Source: Halostella litorea (GTDB lineage: Archaea; Halobacteriota; Halobacteria; Halobacteriales; Natronoarchaeaceae). Taken from it: 64,000 bases of DNA. Position numbers and translations under genes: made by a program. The notes beneath the pieces are model-generated. The model searched no databases, was not told where the DNA came from, and worked only from the letters and a program-made list of their open reading frames with translations. The stretch lies in contig NZ_SJER01000005.1 of assembly GCF_004785955.1 (NCBI RefSeq), forward strand, positions 248,001 through 312,000, read 5' to 3'. This document shows positions 16,183 to 24,521 of the stretch, piece after piece; within the stretch, counting starts at the first letter, position 1; every line of letters begins with the position of its first letter.

Positions 16183-18609
16183 TTAGTCGCGACGACGCAG
16201 GGCCAGCATGGCGGCGGCGAGCAGCGCCACGATGGCGATGCTGATGCCGAAGCCGGGCTGACCACCGGAGTCGGAGTCACCGTCACCGTCACCGTCACCG
16301 TCGGACGGCGTCGTGCCGTCGCCACCGTCGTCGGTGGTGGTGGTCGTGGTGGTGGTGTCGTCGGTGGTGGTGGTCGTCGTCGTGGTCGTCGTCGTGGTCG
16401 TCGTCGTGGTCGTCGTGGTCGTCGTGGTCGTGTCGTCCTCGTCGTCGAGCGGCGTGTCGACCTCGGCGCCGGCCGTCACGGCGGAACCGTCAGCCGTGTA
16501 CGGACCGTCGGCGTCACCCTCGGAGGAGACGAAGTCGTACTCCTGGTTGTCGTTGGAGTCCATGTGCGGCATGGCAACGAGGGTCTGGTCGGTCTCGACG
16601 GCGCTGTCGAGTTCGACCTGCACGTCGGTGTGCTGGCCGGCCTCGAGGTACTCGGACGTACCGAGCACGCTACCGATGGCGTCGTCGCCAACGGTGGAGT
16701 CGTGGATGGTGACGAAGCCGCCGTTCGGCAGGTAGACCTCGTCGACCGTCACGACCGTACCGTCGTCGCTGATCTCACCGCTGAAGGAGACCTGGGACGG
16801 CTGGACGTCACCAACCGTGCCGGTCTGGGCATCGTCCAGCTGGGACTCGCCCTCGTAGAGGACGTCGACGGTGAAGTTGTCACCGGCGGACGCGTCCTCG
16901 CTGAAGTCGAGCTCAGCGGACCAAGTGCCGCCTTCCTGAACCGTAACCTGGTCCTCCAGGAGGAACGGCGGGCTGACGCCCTGAGCGCTGTCGACGCGGA
17001 CCGTCAGCTCGGTGCCGGCGGCCTGCGTCGAGGTGCCCTCGATGGTCTGGCCAGCGGCGGCCTCGACCTCGGGCGGCGTCACGGTCGCTTCCTTGTTCAC
17101 GAGGTTGAACGAGTCGCTGACGGACTCGTCCTCGTCGCCCGTGAGGGCGGAGTCCTCGGAGATGAGGAACTCGGTCGTGTAGCTACCGTCGCTCGGGCTA
17201 GCACTGTTGAGCTGAGTAGTGTCGACAACGACGTAGTAGGTGTCGTTGGCGCCGTCAGCGTAGACCGTGCTGTTGTTCGGACCCGGAGTGAAGCTCTTCG
17301 CCTGACGGTTCGGCTTCGGATTGTCCTGCGTGACGGTCAGACTGACGTTGTCGTTGTTGTTGATCAGGGTGAACAGACTGCCCTGGTCCTCAACGACACC
17401 CGACAGACCGGACGCGTCAAGCTCGTGGATGATGTAGTCGTCGGTCGCGATGCTGCTGTCCTCGGTCACGGCGTCCGTGACGTCAGCGAACTCGGAGAAG
17501 TCCTCGGCAGCCGGCGCGGTGCCGATGCTGAGGTCGTTCGTCGAACGGCTCTGGAGGTTCAGCGACGCGCGTGCGTCGGAACTGGCCGTGTAGTCGTCAC
17601 CGGCACGCACGGAGATGTCGTACGTGGTGGTGGCGAGCAGGCCGGAATCGAGGGCAGAGTCGTTCTGGAAGTCGAGCACGTCGTCGCCCGTCACGGAGAT
17701 CGCGTTGTCCGTGCCGGCCTGGAACGTGTTGTACTGGACGGTGACCTCGCCGTCGCCGTCGTCGTCGATGACGGTGGCGTTGGCCTGGTAACCGTCGTTG
17801 TCGATGTTACCGATCGTGATCGACGCGGTGTCGGTGTTCTCCAGATTGACGGTGAACTCCGCGATGTCACCGACCTGCTGGGTGATGAGGCGGCTCTGGA
17901 AGCTGGTGTCCTCGTCACCTGCGGCGGTCACGTTGAGCGACACGGTATCTTCCGCGTCCGTGTCGTTCACGTCGAAGCTCAGGTCGTACTCGTCAGCGGA
18001 GACGCCGCTGAAGTTACCGGTAACGGAACCGCCACCGGAAACCCGAAGCTTGACGGTGTCGCCGTACTCCTCGTTGACGTTCGCGTCCGAGAAGACCTCG
18101 GATGCGTTCAGACCGTCCGCGGAGACGTTCACGTAGAACGTACCACGGTTGGAGTCGATGTCGAACGTCTCGGTGGAGCCGTCGTTAACGACCGTACCGT
18201 CGTCGGCCGACACGGTGAAGTCCTGCGCGGCGACTTCGAACGTGTAGACACGGTCACCGCCGACCGTCAGGTCGTAGGTGCCGTCGAGACCCGACGTCGA
18301 GATCAGCGTCCCCTGACCACTCGAGTCAGCGGTACGCTCACGCACGAGGTTGCCGGTCTCGTTGTTACGGATCTGATAATCCTCGCTTTGGTTGAATGCT
18401 ACTCCATTACCTGCATCGGTCGAATCGAATGCCACGTAGACGTCCTGTCCTTGCCAGAAGGTTTCCCCGTCCTGATTCAGGGTATCGTCGCCGTCGCTCT
18501 GGTTCGCCGCAGCGGCGGAACCAGCGAAGGCAACGGACCCTGCAAAGACGGAGAAGACCATCAGCGCGGCCAGGAACAGGCCACGGAACTTCTCTGTTTT
18601 GCTTGTCAT
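16183..18609 (-). CDS. S-layer-type surface glycoprotein with PGF-CTERM anchor
   Basis: An 808-residue exported protein. It has a Sec signal peptide typical of haloarchaeal surface glycoproteins (KFRGLFLAALMVFSVFAGS, cleavage near AGSAAA-ANQ) and about 15 Asn-X-Ser/Thr sequons in the acidic body. A DUF7282-like domain lies near residues 600-720. Then come 23 consecutive threonines, Asp-Asp and 8 more threonines (likely O-glycosylated spacer), an Asp-Gly repeat, and a PGF tripartite tail: GQPGFG, a hydrophobic helix and RRRD. Family knowledge: archaeosortase ArtA removes such tails and attaches a lipid. It is probably the main cell-wall protein or a close paralogue. A TATA element implies a leader of about 110 nt. 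Confidence 0.88.
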   Translation of the reverse strand: MTSKTEKFRGLFLAALMVFSVFAGSVAFAGSAAAANQSDGDDTLNQDGETFWQGQDVYVAFDSTDAGNGVAFNQSEDYQIRNNETGNLVRERTADSSGQGTLISTSGLDGTYDLTVGGDRVYTFEVAAQDFTVSADDGTVVNDGSTETFDIDSNRGTFYVNVSADGLNASEVFSDANVNEEYGDTVKLRVSGGGSVTGNFSGVSADEYDLSFDVNDTDAEDTVSLNVTAAGDEDTSFQSRLITQQVGDIAEFTVNLENTDTASITIGNIDNDGYQANATVIDDDGDGEVTVQYNTFQAGTDNAISVTGDDVLDFQNDSALDSGLLATTTYDISVRAGDDYTASSDARASLNLQSRSTNDLSIGTAPAAEDFSEFADVTDAVTEDSSIATDDYIIHELDASGLSGVVEDQGSLFTLINNNDNVSLTVTQDNPKPNRQAKSFTPGPNNSTVYADGANDTYYVVVDTTQLNSASPSDGSYTTEFLISEDSALTGDEDESVSDSFNLVNKEATVTPPEVEAAAGQTIEGTSTQAAGTELTVRVDSAQGVSPPFLLEDQVTVQEGGTWSAELDFSEDASAGDNFTVDVLYEGESQLDDAQTGTVGDVQPSQVSFSGEISDDGTVVTVDEVYLPNGGFVTIHDSTVGDDAIGSVLGTSEYLEAGQHTDVQVELDSAVETDQTLVAMPHMDSNDNQEYDFVSSEGDADGPYTADGSAVTAGAEVDTPLDDEDDTTTTTTTTTTTTTTTTTTTTTTTDDTTTTTTTTDDGGDGTTPSDGDGDGDGDSDSGGQPGFGISIAIVALLAAAMLALRRRD
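16328..16431 (-). repeat. Threonine-codon microsatellite in the surface glycoprotein gene
   Basis: The DNA alternates ACG and ACC codons to encode 23 threonines, two aspartates and 8 more threonines. The near-perfect trinucleotide repetition makes it prone to replication slippage in whole codons. Confidence 0.85.
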
Positions 18610-18741
18610 GTTTGGTTTTGGATTGCTGTACCGGCAACGGTAGCTTTCTCTGCCGCAAATGCACCCGTGAACGGGGTGCGACCATCGATACTCGCTACTG
18701 TCACCATGGGTAGGGGTACGATTGTTACCGTTGTTCCGTCG

Positions 18742-18748
18742 TTATAAA
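18742..18748 (-). promoter_or_regulatory. TATA element of the surface glycoprotein gene
   Basis: The minus strand reads caaagcatttataacgac, with a BRE-like purine stretch before TTTATAA. Initiation about 26 nt downstream would give a 5' leader of roughly 110 nt, unusual in a window where most genes look leaderless. Confidence 0.65.
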
Positions 18749-18850
18749 TGCTTTGTGGTGGTTACACCGTGTGAGAACGCTTCACAACCCGCGTAGCGAC
18801 GGCATACAGCGGGATTTCGGGCTGCCGATACAAACATCGACGGCCGCGAG

Positions 18851-18867
18851 GGTATATAAATAAAACC
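18851..18867. promoter_or_regulatory. Second TATA-like run in the divergent region
   Basis: The sequence ggtatataaataaaacc is the most AT-rich spot in the gap and can be read as a TATA element on either strand. It may be an upstream promoter of the glycoprotein gene or an additional cspA promoter. Confidence 0.35.
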
Positions 18868-18965
18868 GCATCCAGTCGTTCCCGTCGTCGGACCAGTCGG
18901 CGGGTTGGGACGTCGAAACGGAGTCTCGTGCGGGCACGCTCGCGAAAGAAAATCGGCGGCGACGA

Positions 18966-18973
18966 GTATATAC
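18966..18973 (+). promoter_or_regulatory. TATA element of cspA
   Basis: The sequence gtatatac lies about 36 nt before the cspA ATG, giving a predicted leader of about 10 nt. Confidence 0.5.
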
Positions 18974-19005
18974 GCGTCAGGCGCGAATCCACGTCCGAAG
19001 TTCAC

Positions 19006-19200
19006 ATGGCACAAGGTACGGTGGCCTTCTTCCACGACCGGAAGGGCTACGGGTTCATCGAGACCGACGAGGCGGAGGAGGACATCTTCTTCCACATGGA
19101 GGACGTCGGCGGCCCGGACCTGGAGGAGGGCGCGGAGGTTGAGTTCGACATCGAGGAGGCCGAGAAGGGGCCGCGCGCGGTCAACCTGACGCGGCTGTAA
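19006..19200 (+). CDS. cspA: Cold-shock domain protein
   Basis: A 64-residue single cold-shock domain with RNP1 (KGYGFIET) and RNP2 (DIFFHMED), the aromatic residues that stack on single-stranded RNA or DNA. The start is MAQGTVAFF. Such proteins act as nucleic-acid chaperones in the cytoplasm. It is rich in acidic residues like other haloarchaeal proteins. It diverges from the surface glycoprotein gene. Confidence 0.95.
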   Translation: MAQGTVAFFHDRKGYGFIETDEAEEDIFFHMEDVGGPDLEEGAEVEFDIEEAEKGPRAVNLTRL

Positions 19201-19288
19201 GGTGGGGACGGGGACGACGGCGACGCCGCCGCGGAGCGACTTCGCCGGTCGGGTGGAGCGGGCACCAGAACACCCCGTCCGGCTCCCG

Positions 19289-20683
19289 TCAGTCCTCGCC
19301 GGCGGCGCTCCCGCGTTCCGCCATCATCGCCTCCGTCCGCCCGACCCAGCCGCCGCGGTGGAACCCGACCGCCACGTAGACCGTCGCCCACGCGTAGTAG
19401 GCCACGAGGCCGGCGTACGCCGCGACGACGCCGTAGTCGAGGCGGACGCCGACGACGTAGGAGAGGCCGAGCATCCAGAAGAACATCCCCGTGAGCCGGG
19501 CGAGGAAGGGCGTCCGCGTGTCGCTGCCGCTTGTGAGCGCCCCGGCGAGCACGATGTAGACGGCCGTGAACGGCGCGGCCGCGGCGAACGCGCGGGTGAA
19601 GCCGACCGCGTACCGCGCGGTTTCGGGGTCGTCGGTGAAGACGGCGACGAGCGGTTCGGCCGCGACGAAGAGGACGACGCCGAGCGACCCGACGGTGACG
19701 AGGCCCAGCAGCGCGGCGGCCCAGCCCCCGTAGCGCGCGCCGGCGGCGTCGCCCTCGCCGAGCGACTGCCCGACGACGATGCCCGTCCCGGTGCGGTACC
19801 CCCGCGACAGCGGCGCGGTGATCTGCTGATAGGCGCGCCGTCCGATCTGGTAGCCTGCGTTGACCTCGGTTCCGAACACGAGCAGGATCGAGTTGAACGG
19901 GAAGTCCATGACGAACGTCGCCACGCCCTCCAGAATCCGCGGGAAACTGATCGCGAGCAACTGTCTGGTGACGGTCCAGTCGCCAGGCCACACCAGGGAC
20001 GCGGGCGTCCAGGGCCCCCACATGGCGACGAGGAGCGCGCCGGCGGTGAAGACGTTGCCGAAGGCCGTCGCGATGCCGACGCCGACGATGCCAAGCCGCG
20101 GCGCGGGGCCGAGGCCCAGGCCGAGGGCGACCGTTCCAGCGATGTTCAGCGCGTTCGACAGCCCGTTGACGTACATGGGCGTCCGCGTGTCGCCGGTCCC
20201 CTGTACCGACCGGGCGGCCACGAGCGCGACGTGGCGGGCCGGGCTGGTGGCGAGGACGATAGCGAGGTAGATGCCGCCCATCCGAACCACGTCCGCGCCG
20301 GCCCCGAGCACCTGTATCGCCCAGTCGCCGAGCAGGAGGCCGAAGGCGACGAACGGCAAGCCGGCGAGGGCACCGATCGCCACCGCCTGCGTCACCGCCT
20401 GGTCGCGGTTCGCCTCGGCGCCGCTCCCGGTGTCCTGGCTGGAGAGCGCGATGACGCCGCTGCCCAGCCCCAGCCCGATCCGCAGGGGGAGACGGGCGTA
20501 GAGGTCGGCGAGCCCGACGGCGGCGATGGCCGCGGGCGAGAACAGCCCGGTGACGACGATGTCCGTCGTCCGCATCAGCGTCCGCAGGAACTGCTCGACC
20601 ATCACCGGCCACGAGAGGTCGAGGACTCGCCGCCAGACGTCGAGCAGCCGTCGGCGTCCGCCGTCGGGGAGCACTTTCCACAA
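19289..20683 (-). CDS. MATE-family multidrug/toxin exporter
   Basis: A 464-residue membrane protein with about twelve helices in two homologous halves. The N-terminal pattern LSWPVMVEQFLRTLMRTTD matches MATE exporters, and the second half begins near ISFPRILEGVATFVMDF. These antiporters expel cationic compounds using sodium or proton gradients. No regulator is adjacent. Substrate unknown. Confidence 0.92.
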   Translation of the reverse strand: MWKVLPDGGRRRLLDVWRRVLDLSWPVMVEQFLRTLMRTTDIVVTGLFSPAAIAAVGLADLYARLPLRIGLGLGSGVIALSSQDTGSGAEANRDQAVTQAVAIGALAGLPFVAFGLLLGDWAIQVLGAGADVVRMGGIYLAIVLATSPARHVALVAARSVQGTGDTRTPMYVNGLSNALNIAGTVALGLGLGPAPRLGIVGVGIATAFGNVFTAGALLVAMWGPWTPASLVWPGDWTVTRQLLAISFPRILEGVATFVMDFPFNSILLVFGTEVNAGYQIGRRAYQQITAPLSRGYRTGTGIVVGQSLGEGDAAGARYGGWAAALLGLVTVGSLGVVLFVAAEPLVAVFTDDPETARYAVGFTRAFAAAAPFTAVYIVLAGALTSGSDTRTPFLARLTGMFFWMLGLSYVVGVRLDYGVVAAYAGLVAYYAWATVYVAVGFHRGGWVGRTEAMMAERGSAAGED

Positions 20684-20730
20684 CTTGCGGGCGGCCCGGT
20701 TAGAACCTATCGAACGGGGAAACCGCGGGG

Positions 20731-21327
20731 TCAGGCACGGGCGGGGGGCGTATCGGCCGCGGCGACGAACGCCCGCTCCGCGTCACTCAGGTTGCCGCGG
20801 CCGCGGAACTCGGCCATGCCCGCGCGGTAACGCTCGGCGCTCCGGTCGCCGGGGCGCTCCAGCACCAGTTCGGCGATCCCGGTGGTCTCGCCGGTGTAGC
20901 CGAAGCCGGCCTTGTACAGCGCCTCGTAGGCGAACGGGTTGTTGACGGCGATCCGGACGCGCTCGTAGCCGCGGTCGGCGGCCCGGTCGGCGACGAAGTC
21001 CGCGAGGTCCGGGCCGATCCCCTCCCCCCGGAGGTCCTTGCGGACCGTGATGTAGCGGATCCACAGCGTCCCCGCGTCGGTGCGGTCCTCGTTGAACGCC
21101 GCGGCCGCGAGGACGGCGTCGTAGTCGTCGCCCTGATCGGCCGGCGTTCCGGCCTCGCCCTCACTGTCATCGTCCGCCTCGCTCAGGTCCCGATCGTCGT
21201 CCGCGCCGGGTCGGACGACTGCCTTCCCCGTGTTCGACATGACGAACTTCCCGGCGTAGCTGAACCGCTCGTAATCGAGCCGGAGGGTCGGCCCGTCGGG
21301 CGGCCAGCCGAGGAGATCGAGGTCCAT
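20731..21327 (-). CDS. GNAT-family N-acetyltransferase
   Basis: A 198-residue protein with a GNAT fold in the centre and C-terminal half: LWIRYITVRKDLRGEGIG carries the acetyl-CoA pyrophosphate-binding motif (R-x-x-G-x-G type), and NNPFAYEALYKAGFGYTGET is the usual helix-strand after it. An acidic insertion (DDDRDLSEADDDSEGE) sits before the core. The first 40 residues (MDLDLLGWPPDGPTLRLDYE) are conserved in haloarchaeal homologues as I recall them. Acceptor unknown. Confidence 0.85.
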   Translation of the reverse strand: MDLDLLGWPPDGPTLRLDYERFSYAGKFVMSNTGKAVVRPGADDDRDLSEADDDSEGEAGTPADQGDDYDAVLAAAAFNEDRTDAGTLWIRYITVRKDLRGEGIGPDLADFVADRAADRGYERVRIAVNNPFAYEALYKAGFGYTGETTGIAELVLERPGDRSAERYRAGMAEFRGRGNLSDAERAFVAAADTPPARA

Positions 21328-21428
21328 ACGCCGCGTTGGTTCGCGGGCCGTTTCAGCGTGGCGTTGCGGCGCTCGGCGGCGTTAGCGGCCGGCTTACTAA
21401 CCCCCAACCCGTCGTCGCTCCGGCAGGA

Positions 21429-22046
21429 ATGGGACCGCGCTTCACCACCGGCGTCGACCGGCTCGACCGCGAACTCGACGGGGGGATCCCCGCGGGGAGC
21501 GTGGTCGCGCTGTCCGCGCCGCCGGCGAGCCAGTCCGAGCGGCTGCTGTACGAGATCGCGGCCCAGCGGCGGACGCTGTACGTCACGACCGAGCGCGCCG
21601 CCGGGGCCGTCGAACGGGCGCTCCGGGAGAGCGTCAGCCCCGGGTCCGTGGAGGTGTGTGAGGTCGGGGGCGGCGACCCGCTGACCGACCTGGTCCGGGC
21701 CGTCCGCGCGCTGAACGAGCGGACCCTCGTCGTCGTCGACCCCGTCGCGCCGCTCGAACGGACGCCGAACTACCGCGCCGCGCTGACGGAACTGCGGTCG
21801 CTGCTCCGTGGGAAGGACGCCGCCGCCGTCCTCCACTGCGTCGACGGCCGGGCCGTGCCGGACGGGCGCGACGCCACCGAGTACATGGCCGACGTGATCT
21901 TCGACCTCGCCGTCGACGTCCACAGGAACCAGCTTCGAACCCGGCTCACGGTGCCGAAGCTCCGGGGCGGCGACGCCCCGCGGGACGCGCTCAGGCTGGA
22001 CTTCAAACGGCGCGTAACGGTGGACAACAGCCGCGACATCGCGTGA
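21429..22046 (+). CDS. RAD55/KaiC-like protein with degenerate Walker A
   Basis: A 205-residue RecA-superfamily protein. The N-terminus, FTTGVDRLDRELDGGIPAGS, is classic for KaiC/RAD55 proteins. The loop that should be GxxxxGKS/T is instead APPASQSE, so the phosphate-binding lysine is missing. Walker B survives as LVVVDPVAPL. It may bind nucleotide weakly or not at all, and act as a signalling or scaffold partner. I start at the ATG giving MGPRF; the upstream in-frame extension is Arg/Pro-rich and unlike the family. The gene 49 bases downstream on the same strand is of unknown function and may be co-transcribed. Confidence 0.78.
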   Translation: MGPRFTTGVDRLDRELDGGIPAGSVVALSAPPASQSERLLYEIAAQRRTLYVTTERAAGAVERALRESVSPGSVEVCEVGGGDPLTDLVRAVRALNERTLVVVDPVAPLERTPNYRAALTELRSLLRGKDAAAVLHCVDGRAVPDGRDATEYMADVIFDLAVDVHRNQLRTRLTVPKLRGGDAPRDALRLDFKRRVTVDNSRDIA

Positions 22047-22094
22047 GGCGTTCGGAGGGCTTGCGCCCGCCGGAGCCGCAAACGCCGCATAACA

Positions 22095-22499
22095 ATGGGG
22101 CAAAGCGGTGCGGACGGTGGTATGGGTGCCACGAACCACTCCGACCTGACGGCCGCGGCCGACCCCGCGGTGTCGATAACCGTCGTCGTCGCGGGCGTCC
22201 GCGTCGAGAAGGCCGTCGTCACGGACGCCTTCCCCGTGCCGGTGGTCGCGCTCTCGGTCGACTCGCTCCACGACGACCCCGCGACCGTCCGCATCGTCGA
22301 CGAAGTGCCGGCGAGCGTGCCGCTCGCGGACCTGGGCAACGGCGGCTGGGAGACCGTCGACGACGAGCGGATCGCCTGGTCCGGACGGCTCGCCGCCGGC
22401 GAGGAACTGGTGACGACGTACGGCGTCGACGCCGACGCCGCCGACGCGGACGCGCTGGAGACGCCGCCGACCGTCGAGGCCGTCGAACCGGAGCCGTAA
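22095..22499 (+). CDS. Haloarchaeal protein of unknown function
   Basis: A 134-residue acidic protein with no motif I can name. The middle looks beta-rich (PAVSITVVVAGVRVEKAVV, then VRIVDEVPASVPLADLG and IAWSGRLAAGEELVTTYGV), like one immunoglobulin-type or CARDB-like domain, and the tail is Asp/Ala/Pro-rich. No signal peptide or membrane helix. A second in-frame ATG nine codons downstream (MGATNHSD) is an alternative start. It follows the degenerate RAD55-like gene on the same strand, so a partner role is possible. Confidence 0.7.
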   Translation: MGQSGADGGMGATNHSDLTAAADPAVSITVVVAGVRVEKAVVTDAFPVPVVALSVDSLHDDPATVRIVDEVPASVPLADLGNGGWETVDDERIAWSGRLAAGEELVTTYGVDADAADADALETPPTVEAVEPEP

Positions 22500-22524
22500 C
22501 CGCGGTCGGTCGACCGGACGCCCG

Positions 22525-22917
22525 TCAGTCGAGCATGTCCTCGGTGATCGTGTTCGGGAGGAGTTCGCCGAGCGTGTACTCCGCGATGCCGTCGCCCTCG
22601 TCACAGAGGACGACGAAGTCCTCGTCGCAGAACTCCGCGAACGTCTGCCGGCACCGGCCGCAGGGCGTGACGCCGTCGCGCTTGGCCGAACTCACCGCCA
22701 CGCGCACGAACTCGGTCTGGCCGTCGTGGATCGCGTGTGCGACCGCGACGCCCTCGGCGTGGAGGCTGTTGCTGTAGTTGGCGTTCTCGATGTTACAGCC
22801 GGTGTACACCGAGCCGTCGGCGGTTTCGAGGGCCGCCCCGACGGGGTACTCCGAGTACGGCACGTGTGCGGTCTGGTGGGCCTCGCGGGCGCGCTCGATG
22901 AGTTCGCGGTCTTCCAT
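22525..22917 (-). CDS. cdd: Cytidine deaminase
   Basis: A 130-residue homotetramer-type cytidine deaminase of the pyrimidine salvage pathway. The zinc site is complete: HAEGVAVAHAI supplies the catalytic Glu and a zinc ligand position, and PCGRCRQTFAEF supplies two cysteines. CNIENANYSNSLHAE is typical. Start at MEDRELIERA; a few in-frame codons upstream are unlikely to be used. Uridine phosphorylase, encoded 8 kb away, would act on its product. Confidence 0.95.
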   Translation of the reverse strand: MEDRELIERAREAHQTAHVPYSEYPVGAALETADGSVYTGCNIENANYSNSLHAEGVAVAHAIHDGQTEFVRVAVSSAKRDGVTPCGRCRQTFAEFCDEDFVVLCDEGDGIAEYTLGELLPNTITEDMLD

Positions 22918-22991
22918 GCGACGGGGTTCGGCCACGGGGGAGAAGTAAGCACCGGCAGCGGTCGGACGGGACGACTAGCGCGGCCGCCCGC

Positions 22992-24353
22992 TCACTGCCC
23001 GACGGCGTCCTCGACCGTCCCGCGGGCCGTCTCGATGAGGTCGTCGACGTCGTCGCTCTCGGCGTAGATCCGGACGTACGGCTCGGTGCCGCTCGGCCGC
23101 ACCAGCACCCACGAGCCGTCCGGTAGTTCCACCCGGACGCCGTAGTCGGTGTTCGCGTCGCCGTCGGGGAACCGCTCCGGAAGGCTCGTCGCCAGCCGCT
23201 CCATCGCCGCTTCCTTGCGATCGTCCGGGCACTCGACGCTGACCTTCCGGTAGGGCCGTTCGGTCACCGGCTCGCGGAGCGGCGCGACGCCGCCGGCGTC
23301 GACGACCAGCCCCGAGATGACGGCCGCGCTGGTCACGCCGTCGATCCAGCCGCCGAAGGCCGTGTGGATGTGCTTCCAGGGTTCGGCGGCGAAGGCGACT
23401 TCGGTCCCCTCGTCGCCGGCCGCGCGCTCACGGGCGATGCCCTCGTGGAGCGCGCCCAGCCGGACCCGCTCGACGCGGCCGCCTGCGGCGCGGACCCGCT
23501 CGTCGATCCGGGCGGAGGCGTTCGGCGTCGTGACGACGACGGGGTCGGTCGCATCGCTCGCCGCGGTGTAGTGATTCGCCAGCACCGCCAGCACGGTGTC
23601 CTCGTGGACGACGTCGCCGTCCGGCCCGACGATCACGATCCGGTCGGCGTCGCCGTCGTGGCCGATCCCCACGTCGTGGCCCTCGCGGACGAACTCCCGG
23701 AGGTCCGCGAGCGACTCCGGCGTCGGCTTGCTCTCGCGGCCCGGGAAGTGGCCGTCGACGTTCGCGTTCAGCGCCGTAACGTCCGCGCCGAGCGCGCGGA
23801 GCACCTGGGGCGTCGCGAGGCTCGCCATCCCGTTGCCGCAGTCGACGGCGACCGACAGCCCGTCGAGGGGACGCTCGCCCTCGCCGAGGGTCGTCCGGGC
23901 GTAGTCCGCGACCGCGTCCCGGTAGGCGTCCAGCACGTCGAGGCGCTCGCCGTCGCCCCACTCGGCCCAGTCGACGGGCGCTCCGGCCGCTTCGACGCGC
24001 TCCTCGACGGTCCGCTCGGCGTCGCGGTCGTACTCGACGCCGTCGACGAACAGCTTCAGCCCGTTGTCCTGCGGCGGGTTGTGGCTCGCCGTGACCATCA
24101 CACCGCGCCGGCCCTGCGAGGCGAAGGCGAGGGCCGGCGTCGGCACCTGTCCCACCCGGCGCACGTCCGCGCCGGCGCTTTCCAGCCCCGCCTCGACCGC
24201 GGCGGCGAGCGCCGGGCCGGTGACGCGGCCGTCGCGGCCGACGACGAACGTCTCGCCGTCCGCGCCCGCCGCCCGCCCGACCGCGAGCGCGAGCTCCGGC
24301 GTCACGTCGTCGCGGACGGGACCGCGGATCCCAGCGGTTCCGAACAGTGTCAT
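22992..24353 (-). CDS. Phosphoglucomutase/phosphomannomutase-family enzyme (GlmM-like)
   Basis: A 453-residue alpha-D-phosphohexomutase. The N-terminus MTLFGTAGIRGPVRDDVTPE, the phosphoserine loop TASHNPPQDNG, the magnesium loop DGDADR and the C-terminal phosphate-binding loop RPSGTEPYVRIYAE are all present. It interconverts hexose 1- and 6-phosphates. The sugar-specificity loop is atypical (AEPWKHIHTAFGGW), so glucose, mannose or glucosamine specificity is undecided. I chose the ATG giving MTLFGTAG; the upstream in-frame sequence is not family-like. Confidence 0.9.
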   Translation of the reverse strand: MTLFGTAGIRGPVRDDVTPELALAVGRAAGADGETFVVGRDGRVTGPALAAAVEAGLESAGADVRRVGQVPTPALAFASQGRRGVMVTASHNPPQDNGLKLFVDGVEYDRDAERTVEERVEAAGAPVDWAEWGDGERLDVLDAYRDAVADYARTTLGEGERPLDGLSVAVDCGNGMASLATPQVLRALGADVTALNANVDGHFPGRESKPTPESLADLREFVREGHDVGIGHDGDADRIVIVGPDGDVVHEDTVLAVLANHYTAASDATDPVVVTTPNASARIDERVRAAGGRVERVRLGALHEGIARERAAGDEGTEVAFAAEPWKHIHTAFGGWIDGVTSAAVISGLVVDAGGVAPLREPVTERPYRKVSVECPDDRKEAAMERLATSLPERFPDGDANTDYGVRVELPDGSWVLVRPSGTEPYVRIYAESDDVDDLIETARGTVEDAVGQ

Positions 24354-24521
24354 AGACGGCGGGTTCCCCCGCGGCGAACAAGTCATTGTCGGTCGGTCCA
24401 CGTCGATGGGCCGACCGGCGACGCGACCGCCACTCCCCGCGCGCTCGAAGCCGCTATCACCTCAATTTATCCGGGAGTGGTGAGAAAGGGGCAACCACGC
24501 CGCCCGGTCGCAGGATCCGCC

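Larger units (their letters stand above)
18610..19005. other. Divergent regulatory region, surface glycoprotein and cspA
   Basis: I see no gene in these 396 bases. They hold a clear minus-strand TATA element for the glycoprotein at 18742-18748, an AT-rich TATA-like run at 18851-18867 that could serve either strand, and a plus-strand TATA for cspA at 18966-18973. The glycoprotein leader is rich in short GC-type inverted repeats (for example gcacccgtgaacggggtgc). Confidence 0.6.

Noticed and set aside
16328..16431. The Thr-codon array as a CRISPR-like repeat
   Set aside because: The repeat unit is three bases within a reading frame, with no spacers and no cas genes.
16168..18747. A frame of about 860 codons opposite the surface glycoprotein gene
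   Set aside because: Its protein is a Val/Asp/Gly-rich mirror of acidic codons, with no domain or start signal. The glycoprotein frame has signal peptide, sequons and anchor.
22992..24353. Calling the phosphohexomutase GlmM outright
   Set aside because: The specificity loop is AEPWKHIHTAFGG rather than the usual glucosamine or glucose signatures, so I leave the sugar undecided.
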